A DNA stretch of 64,000 nt from positions 62,001-126,000 of the forward strand of contig NZ_JAGPXE010000017.1 of NCBI RefSeq assembly GCF_018070075.1, written 5' to 3'. Below are positions 58,506-64,000 of the stretch, piece after piece. The translations under genes and the position numbers were made by a program. The DNA comes from Saccharopolyspora endophytica (GTDB lineage: Bacteria; Actinomycetota; Actinomycetes; Mycobacteriales; Pseudonocardiaceae). The notes beneath the pieces were generated by a model. It was not told where the DNA came from. It saw nothing but the letters and a program-made list of their open reading frames with translations, and made no database searches. Position 1 is the stretch's first letter. Each line of letters opens with the position of its first letter.

Positions 58506-58526
58506 GTTGATAGTGACAGACTCAAG
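58506..58526 (+). promoter_or_regulatory. HAIR-like (HspR) element
   Basis: GTTGATA-N7-ACTCAAG: the right half is an exact match and the left half a partial match to the HspR operator CTTGAGT-N7-ACTCAAG. It lies 46 bp upstream of the ClpC-type gene, a class of gene known to be HspR-controlled in actinobacteria. Confidence 0.6.
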
Positions 58527-58571
58527 TAGATGGCGGCGATGCTGAGCAACACCGTCACGAGGAGGTAAGTA

Positions 58572-61058
58572 ATGGCGACGTTCTTCGGACCGGTCGGTGG
58601 CCCGTTCGACGAGTACTTCGCGCGCTTCTTCGGGGCCGAGGACTCCACGGGCGGCTCGCGCCGCGTCGACATCACCGAGCTGATGACCGAGCAGGCGCAA
58701 CAGCTGGTCGGCGAGGCCGCGAAGTTCGCCCGCGACCGCGGGCAGGGCAGCCTCGACGCCCTGCACCTGCTGTGGTCGGCCGCCAAGCAGGAGCCGACCC
58801 GGGCGCAGCTCGGCCAGCTGGGCGTGGACACCGAGTCCTTCGCCAAGCAGGTCGAAGGCCACCTGCCCGCTGCGAGCAGCCCGGTCGACGAGGAGTCCGT
58901 CTCGCTGACGCTGGCCGCGCGCACCGCGCTGGCCGACGCCCACCGGGTGGCTCGCGCGCTGGGTTCGACCTACATCGGTCCGCAGCACCTGCTGCTGGCG
59001 CTGTCGGCCAACCCCGAGACCGAGGCCGGCCGCCTGCTGGCCGGCGCCGGTGCGGGCCCCGAGGCCCTGCGCGACGCCGGGCAGCGGCCCGCCCCGCAGC
59101 AGGCGCCGCAGTCCAGCCCGAGCGGCGGCCAGACGCCGACGCTGGACGAGTACGGCCGCGACCTCACCGAGCAGGCCCGCGACGGCGGCCTGGACCCGGT
59201 GATCGGCCGCGCCGACGAGATCGAGCAGACCATCGAGATCCTGTCCCGTCGCACCAAGAACAACCCGGTGCTGGTCGGTGAGGCCGGCGTCGGCAAGACC
59301 GCGCTCGTGGAGGGACTGGCCCAGGCCATCGCCTCCGGTGACGTGCCCGAGGTGCTCACCGGCAAGCGGGTCGTGCAGCTGGACCTCTCGGCGATGCTCT
59401 CCGGCACCCGCTACCGGGGTGACTTCGAGGAGCGGATGACCAAGGTCATCGACGAGATCGCCGAGCACAGCGGCGAGCTGATCGTGTTCATCGACGAGCT
59501 GCACACCGTCGTCGGCGCCGGTGGTGCCGAGGGCGCGATGGACGCGGGCAACATGCTCAAGCCGCGCCTGGCTCGCGGTGAGCTGCACGTCGTCGGTGCC
59601 ACCACCCTCGACGAGTACCGCAAGAACATCGAGAAGGACCCGGCCCTGGAGCGCCGCTTCCAGCCGGTCCAGGTCCCCGAGCCGAGCGTGACCGACACGG
59701 TGACGATCCTGCGGGGGCTGCAGGAGCAGTACGAGAAGCACCACAAGGTGAGCTACACCGAGGAGGCCGTCCAGGCCGCCGCGAAGCTGTCCGACCAGTA
59801 CATCAACGACCGGTTCCTGCCGGACAAGGCCATCGACCTGATCGACCAGGCCGGTGCCCGCAAGCGGCTGAACGCCGGTGTCGCCGACGACACCGAGCTG
59901 CGCGAGCGGGTCGAGCGGCTGGAGCAGCACAAGAACGAGGCGGTCGCCGAGGAGGACTACGAGCGCGCCTCCGCGCTGCGCGACGAGATCACCGCCGCGC
60001 AGGCACGGCTGGAGCAGGGCGGTTCGGGCGTGCTGGAAGTCGGTCCGGCCGACATCGCCGAGGTCGTCTCCCGAGCGACCGGTGTTCCGGTGGCGCGGCT
60101 GACCGCCGAGGAGAAGGTCCGGCTGCAGAACCTGGAGTCGGAGCTGCACGAGCGGGTCGTCGGGCAGGACGACGCGGTGCGGGCGCTGGCCCGCGCGGTG
60201 CGGCGCTCGCGCAGCGGACTGGGCGACCCGTCCCGTCCGGTGGGCAGCTTCCTGTTCCTGGGTCCGACCGGTGTCGGCAAGACCGAGCTGGCCAAGGCGC
60301 TGGCGGAGTCGCTGTTCGGCGACGAGCAGCGGATGATCCGGCTGGACATGAGCGAGTTCCAGGAGCGGCACACCGCCAGCCGGCTGGTCGGCGCCCCGCC
60401 CGGGTACGTCGGGCACGGCGAGGCCGGTGAGCTGACCGAGGCCGTGCGGCGCAACCCCTACTCCGTGGTGCTGCTCGACGAGATCGAGAAGGCGCACCCG
60501 GACGTGTTCAACACCCTGCTGCAGGTCCTCGACGACGGCCGCCTGACCGACGGTCAGGGCCGCACGGTGGACTTCAGCAACACGGTGCTGATCATGACCA
60601 GCAACCTGGCTTCGGAGGTCGTCTCCAGCGCGGGCGGCAAGATCGGCTTCACCGCCGGCAGCCCCACCCAGGACCTGGAGGAGCGGGTCATGCCGAAGCT
60701 CAAGGACGCCTTCCGGCCGGAGTTCCTCAACCGCATCAACGAGATCGTGGTGTTCAAGCGCCTCGACGGCGAGCAGCTGCACACCATCACCCGTGCCCTG
60801 CTGGCGACCACCACGAAGCGGCTGGCCGATCTGGGCGTCGAGGTCGTCTTCGACGACGACGCGGTGGCCTGGGTCTCCGACCGCGGCTACCAGCCCGAGT
60901 TCGGTGCGCGGCCGTTGCGCCGGGCCATCGAGCGGGAGGTCGACGACAGGATCAGCGACCTGATCCTGGACGGCGAGCTCACCGAGGGCACCCGGCTGCG
61001 GGTCGGCACCCGCGACGGCGGCCTGGACCTCCAGGTGGAGGCCCCTGTCGCCGCGTGA
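58572..61058 (+). CDS. Clp ATPase, ClpC/ClpB-like AAA+ unfoldase
   Basis: 828 aa, ATG after GAGGAGGTAA. The N-domain ([20 protein letters not shown], residues ~30-150) is followed by a Gly/Gln/Pro-rich linker. AAA-1 has Walker A GEAGVGKT and Walker B VFIDELHT. The middle domain is short with a UVR-like [19 protein letters not shown] near 458, as in ClpC rather than ClpB. AAA-2 has [12 protein letters not shown] and [14 protein letters not shown]. Unusual N-terminus [20 protein letters not shown] resembles a heat-shock-regulated Clp variant. No clear ClpP-binding LGF loop was found. HspR-type control is likely. Confidence 0.9.
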   Translation: MATFFGPVGGPFDEYFARFFGAEDSTGGSRRVDITELMTEQAQQLVGEAAKFARDRGQGSLDALHLLWSAAKQEPTRAQLGQLGVDTESFAKQVEGHLPAASSPVDEESVSLTLAARTALADAHRVARALGSTYIGPQHLLLALSANPETEAGRLLAGAGAGPEALRDAGQRPAPQQAPQSSPSGGQTPTLDEYGRDLTEQARDGGLDPVIGRADEIEQTIEILSRRTKNNPVLVGEAGVGKTALVEGLAQAIASGDVPEVLTGKRVVQLDLSAMLSGTRYRGDFEERMTKVIDEIAEHSGELIVFIDELHTVVGAGGAEGAMDAGNMLKPRLARGELHVVGATTLDEYRKNIEKDPALERRFQPVQVPEPSVTDTVTILRGLQEQYEKHHKVSYTEEAVQAAAKLSDQYINDRFLPDKAIDLIDQAGARKRLNAGVADDTELRERVERLEQHKNEAVAEEDYERASALRDEITAAQARLEQGGSGVLEVGPADIAEVVSRATGVPVARLTAEEKVRLQNLESELHERVVGQDDAVRALARAVRRSRSGLGDPSRPVGSFLFLGPTGVGKTELAKALAESLFGDEQRMIRLDMSEFQERHTASRLVGAPPGYVGHGEAGELTEAVRRNPYSVVLLDEIEKAHPDVFNTLLQVLDDGRLTDGQGRTVDFSNTVLIMTSNLASEVVSSAGGKIGFTAGSPTQDLEERVMPKLKDAFRPEFLNRINEIVVFKRLDGEQLHTITRALLATTTKRLADLGVEVVFDDDAVAWVSDRGYQPEFGARPLRRAIEREVDDRISDLILDGELTEGTRLRVGTRDGGLDLQVEAPVAA

Positions 61059-61069
61059 CGGCCGAGCGA

Positions 61070-61107
61070 GACGAGAGGCGGGCACCTGCGGGTGCCCGCC
61101 TCTCGTC
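61070..61107 (+). terminator. 17-bp perfect hairpin after the Clp ATPase
   Basis: GACGAGAGGCGGGCACC (61070-61086) pairs with GGTGCCCGCCTCTCGTC (61091-61107), loop TGCG, 12 bp after the stop, followed by GTGAAAA. Confidence 0.9.
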
Positions 61108-61237
61108 GTGAAAACGCCCCATCGCAGGTCACAGGGTTGTGGGTTGCTGCGGACGTCGCCTGGATTGACCCTTCACAGCACGTTCCAACGTTGCGATACT
61201 TGTTCAACCAGGCGGTACTACCCGGTGGAGGTGGGCC

Positions 61238-61504
61238 ATGCTTCCCAGGGACGAACGGCGCCGCCTGCGCGAGATCGAGCAGCAGCTCGTCGACGAGGAT
61301 CCCAGGCTCGCACGCAGGCTCAGCCAGACCAGCACCTTCGGTTACCTGCGCGCTCGCGTCTCCGCCCGGATGACGCTGGCCGCCTGCGCGGGCGTGCTGT
61401 CGCTCATGTGCCTGTTCCTCAACGAGGGCGCGGCGGCGCTGACGGCCGCGGCTCTGACGGGGTTCCTGCTGATCTCCCGCACCTGGCGCATCGAGCTCCT
61501 CTGA
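61238..61504 (+). CDS. DUF3040 membrane protein (second copy)
   Basis: 88 aa, ATG after TGGAGGTGG. Starts MLPRDERRRLREIEQQLVDE with two transmembrane helices (about residues 45-62 and 66-82) and a short Arg-containing tail. Same family as 23480-23758 but clearly diverged. Function unknown. Confidence 0.85.
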   Translation: MLPRDERRRLREIEQQLVDEDPRLARRLSQTSTFGYLRARVSARMTLAACAGVLSLMCLFLNEGAAALTAAALTGFLLISRTWRIELL

Positions 61505-61671
61505 TCATCCACTGTGGCCGGTTCGTCCCGTTCCGGCCGGGAAACGCCCTGCGCCCGAACCCTTTGCGCGCGCCCGGCACCAACACGCCGGTGGTGTGTC
61601 GGCTTGGTGCTCCCGAAGGCCTGCGGGGAGAATCGGCGGCGAATTCGAGTCCTCTGGGTTGGGAGTTCGCC

Positions 61672-62535
61672 ATGACCACAGTCGCCTTCCTCGGCGCCGG
61701 CACGATGGGCGCGCCGATGGTGCGCAACCTCGCCGCCGCCGGATTCGACCTGCGGGTGTGGAACCGCACGCGCAGCCGGGCCGAGCCGCTGGCCGAGACC
61801 GGCGCGGCCGTCGTCGACTCCCCCGCCGAGGCCGCGCGAGGCGCGGACGTCCTGGTCACGATGCTGCTCGACGCCGACTCGACGCTCAGCGCCGGCCGCG
61901 AGGCCGCCGCCGCGCTGAACACCGGTGGCGTGTGGGCGCAGATGGGGACCATCGGTCTGCCCGGAACGGAGGCGGTGTGCGCGGCCGCGGCCGAGATCGG
62001 CGGTGTCACCGTCGTCGACGCCCCCGTGCTGGGCACCAAGCTCCCCGCCGAGAAGGGCGAGCTGGTGGTGCTGGCCGCAGGCGCTCCGGCGGTGCGCGAG
62101 GTCGTGGCGCCGCTGTTCGACGCGGTCGGCTCCCGCACCCAGTGGGTCGGCGAGGACCCGTCGCAGGCCGGCGGATCTCGGCTGAAGCTCGTCGCCAACA
62201 ACTGGGTGCTGACGCTGACCAACGCCGTGGGCGAATCGATCGCGCTGGCCGAGGACCTGGGCGTGGACCCATCGGAGTTCCTGGCGGCGATCAAGGGCAC
62301 CGCGACCGATTCGGCCTACGCGCACATGAAGGGCGCCGCGATCATCAGCGGCGAGTTCCCACCCGCGTTCACCCTCAGCGCAGCCGCCAAGGACGCCGGT
62401 CTGGTCTCCCAGGCGGCCAGCGCCGGCGTGCGCCTCGACCTGGCCGAGGCGGTCAGGGCCCGGTTCGCCCGAGCCCTGACCGCGGGCCACGCCGACGAGG
62501 ACATGGCCGCCGTGTACTACGCGTCCAAGCCCTGA
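61672..62535 (+). CDS. NAD(P)-dependent beta-hydroxyacid dehydrogenase (3-hydroxyisobutyrate dehydrogenase/6PGDH-like)
   Basis: 287 aa, ATG after GGGAG. N-terminal Rossmann motif VAFLGAGTMGAPMVRNLAAA, substrate-binding region DAPVLGTKLPAEKGELVVLA near residue 117 (family DxPVSGG variant, here Leu-Gly-Thr) and the catalytic Lys in SRLKLVANNW near 167. The altered DAPVLGT resembles imine-reductase/GLYR-like relatives, so the true substrate could be a hydroxyacid, an aldehyde or an imine. It stands alone, convergent with the GH3 gene. Confidence 0.85.
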   Translation: MTTVAFLGAGTMGAPMVRNLAAAGFDLRVWNRTRSRAEPLAETGAAVVDSPAEAARGADVLVTMLLDADSTLSAGREAAAALNTGGVWAQMGTIGLPGTEAVCAAAAEIGGVTVVDAPVLGTKLPAEKGELVVLAAGAPAVREVVAPLFDAVGSRTQWVGEDPSQAGGSRLKLVANNWVLTLTNAVGESIALAEDLGVDPSEFLAAIKGTATDSAYAHMKGAAIISGEFPPAFTLSAAAKDAGLVSQAASAGVRLDLAEAVRARFARALTAGHADEDMAAVYYASKP

Positions 62536-62536
62536 C

Positions 62537-64000
62537 TCACCGCACCCGGCGTTCGGCGGCGACGGTGAAGCTGCCGTCACCGCGGATGTCCCGGGAGGAT
62601 TCGCCGACGTGGACCCGGTACTCCCCGGCCGCGACGGTCCAACCGCCCGCCAGCTCGTCCCAGTAGGACAGGGCCGGGTCGGTGAGCGTGAACTCCACCG
62701 ACGCCGAGCGCCCCGGATCGAGGGTGAGCTTGGCGAAGCCCTTGAGCTGCCGGGGCGGCTGCGGCACGTCCTCGCGCGGCGAGGGCAGGCCGAGGTAGAG
62801 CTGCGGGACGGCGTGCCCGGTCCGGTTGCCGGTGTTGGTGACGACCACGCTCACCTTCTCACCGGAGACGCGCAGGTCGGAGTAGGCGAAGGAGGTGTAG
62901 GAGAGGCCGTGGCCGAACGGGAACGCCGGTTCGATCTCCTCGGCGTCGTAGTGCCGGTAGCCGACGAACACGCCTTCGGTGAAGTGCACGTCCAGGCCCT
63001 TGCCCGGGTAGCGGGCGATGTCACCGGCGGTGGGCACGTCGTCGTCGCTGTCCGGGAAGGTCAGCGGAAGCCGACCGCCGGGGTCGACGTCGCCGAAGAG
63101 CACGCACGCGAGCGCGGTCCCCGCGTTCGCACCCGGGTACCAGGCCTCCAGCAGCGCGCGGGTGCGGTACCGCCACGGCGTGGCTACCGGACCACCGGTT
63201 TCGAGCACGACGACGGTGTTGGCGTTGGCGTCGAGCGCGGCCTCGATGATCGCGTCCTGGTCGGCCAGCGGGTTGCCGAGCGCGGGCGGCGGGAACTGGG
63301 CGATGCCGGAGTCCAGGTCGAGGTTCGGCTTGTCGAGGAACTCCGACATCATGTCCGAGACCACGACCACCGCGATGTCGGCGTTGCGGGCGGCCTCGGC
63401 CGCCGCGCCCGGCGTCGTGCCGGGTTCGTGGACGACGGTGATGCCGGCCTCGGCGCCGCGCCGCTGGATTCCCTGCAGCGGGGAGACGAAGCTGTACGGG
63501 GTGGTCGAGGACGAACCGCCGCCCTGCACGAACTTGTCGGCGGCCTCACCGATGACCGCGATGGTCTTGCCGCGCAGCGCGGCCGGGTCGAGCGGCAGCA
63601 GTCCGTCGTTGCGCAGTAGCGTCATGCCCTGCTCGGCGACGTGCCCGGCGGTGTCGAGGTGTGCCTTCTTGTCGATCTGGCTGTCGTCGTTCGGGTAGGC
63701 GGGGCGGTCGAAGATGCCGTGCGAGAACATCGTGCGCAGGATGCGGCGAGCGTGTTCGTCCACATCGGACGTCGCCGCCTGGCCGGTGGCCAGGGCGGTG
63801 CGGATCGCGGCCGGCGAGTACACCAGCGCGGGCCACGGTTCGAAGTCCATCCCGTTGGCCAGCGAGTTCCCGGTGGAGTGCATCGCGGCGTAGTCGGCGA
63901 TGGTGTAGCCGGTGAAACCCCACTCGTGCTTGAGCAGGTCGTTGAGCAACCACTGGTGCTCGCAGGCGTACTGGCCGCCGACCCGGTTGTAGGAGCCCAT
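62537..64000 (-). CDS. Glycoside hydrolase family 3 (beta-glucosidase-like), C-terminal part; N-terminus outside the window
   Basis: 487 codons visible, running off the right edge; the ATG at the edge is internal. MGSYNRVGGQYACEHQWLLN and the nucleophile region YTIADYAAMHST (Asp in place of the common SDW context) belong to the GH3 (alpha/beta)8 barrel. VIGEAADKFVQGGGSSSTTP and FVGYRHYD belong to the GH3-C domain, and AFPFGHGLSYTSFAYSDLRV with TDPALSYWDE to the fibronectin-III-like domain. These enzymes release terminal sugars from beta-glucosides or related glycans. Whether it is secreted cannot be seen. Confidence 0.92.
   Translation of the reverse strand: MGSYNRVGGQYACEHQWLLNDLLKHEWGFTGYTIADYAAMHSTGNSLANGMDFEPWPALVYSPAAIRTALATGQAATSDVDEHARRILRTMFSHGIFDRPAYPNDDSQIDKKAHLDTAGHVAEQGMTLLRNDGLLPLDPAALRGKTIAVIGEAADKFVQGGGSSSTTPYSFVSPLQGIQRRGAEAGITVVHEPGTTPGAAAEAARNADIAVVVVSDMMSEFLDKPNLDLDSGIAQFPPPALGNPLADQDAIIEAALDANANTVVVLETGGPVATPWRYRTRALLEAWYPGANAGTALACVLFGDVDPGGRLPLTFPDSDDDVPTAGDIARYPGKGLDVHFTEGVFVGYRHYDAEEIEPAFPFGHGLSYTSFAYSDLRVSGEKVSVVVTNTGNRTGHAVPQLYLGLPSPREDVPQPPRQLKGFAKLTLDPGRSASVEFTLTDPALSYWDELAGGWTVAAGEYRVHVGESSRDIRGDGSFTVAAERRVR

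Noticed and set aside
58494-61085. Minus-strand open frame (863 codons) opposite the Clp ATPase
   Set aside because: The plus strand encodes a full AAA+ protein with all motifs; the minus frame is a composition artefact.
63997-64000. Start codon of the GH3 gene at the right edge
   Set aside because: MGSYNRVGGQYACE is an internal GH3 motif; the catalytic barrel's N-terminal part is missing, so the gene continues outside the window.

Overview
The window is about 70% G+C, with GTG/TTG starts, frequent ATGA stop/start overlaps and a gene set typical of a filamentous actinomycete. DUF3040, DUF2795, S-adenosyl methyltransferase (PF04672), actinobacterial gas-vesicle genes, acyl-CoA carboxylase with an epsilon subunit and MmyB-type regulators point to Pseudonocardiaceae. 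Saccharopolyspora is my best guess, not a proven assignment. I found no rRNA, tRNA, CRISPR array or complete insertion sequence.

Layout. (1) 0-1.2 kb: the C-terminus of a family 2B encapsulin shell protein followed by a polyprenyl diphosphate synthase, a likely nanocompartment/cargo pair. (2) 1.3-7.7 kb: an NCS1 transporter under a TPP riboswitch, a HerA/DUF853 ATPase, and larE-larB-larC for the nickel-pincer cofactor (no larA here), then a VOC protein. (3) 7.8-11.3 kb: a three-gene molybdenum aldehyde oxidoreductase (PaoC/B/A type). (4) 11.4-18.2 kb: stand-alone LigD polymerase, exonuclease III, an amidase, and an MFS exporter/TetR pair with clear palindromic operators. (5) 18.2-25 kb: FMN reductase, class III aminotransferase, vertebrate-type transketolase, small DUF2795/DUF3040 proteins, MBL hydrolase.

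(6) 25.2-31.2 kb: GntR regulator, secreted CocE-type hydrolase, Fe(II)/2OG oxygenase of the BesD/ArpA-like family, carnitine-type acyltransferase and SAM methyltransferase. This is an unusual combination that may make or remodel an acylated hydroxy-amino-acid or betaine. (7) 31.2-36.6 kb: a three-copy palindrome array, a propionyl-CoA carboxylase operon (beta, epsilon, alpha) and a double-length TetR protein. (8) 36.9-47.1 kb: DUF2252, GNAT, glutamine-synthetase-like enzyme, FMN reductase/luciferase-like monooxygenase pair, RecQ, methyltransferase, aldo/keto reductase and MmyB-type regulator. (9) 47.1-53.2 kb: a small secreted peptide behind a long leader, hexapeptide acyltransferase, DUF445, DUF4393, DUF488, acyl-CoA synthetase. 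(10) 53.5-57.1 kb: an eight-gene gas-vesicle operon (A-F-G-O-J-L-S-K) behind a SigB-like promoter. (11) 57.1-64 kb: XdhC-like protein, a methyltransferase with a MerR-type promoter, an HspR-box-preceded ClpC-type ATPase, DUF3040, a beta-hydroxyacid-type dehydrogenase and a truncated GH3 glycosidase.

Across the window there are several non-coding signals. A dispersed structured repeat with paired-base changes occurs in intergenic gaps on both strands. One copy carries an 84-bp MITE-like insertion with 15-bp terminal inverted repeats and a 5-bp target duplication. The palindrome CCACWGTGG is over-represented, and several starts look leaderless.
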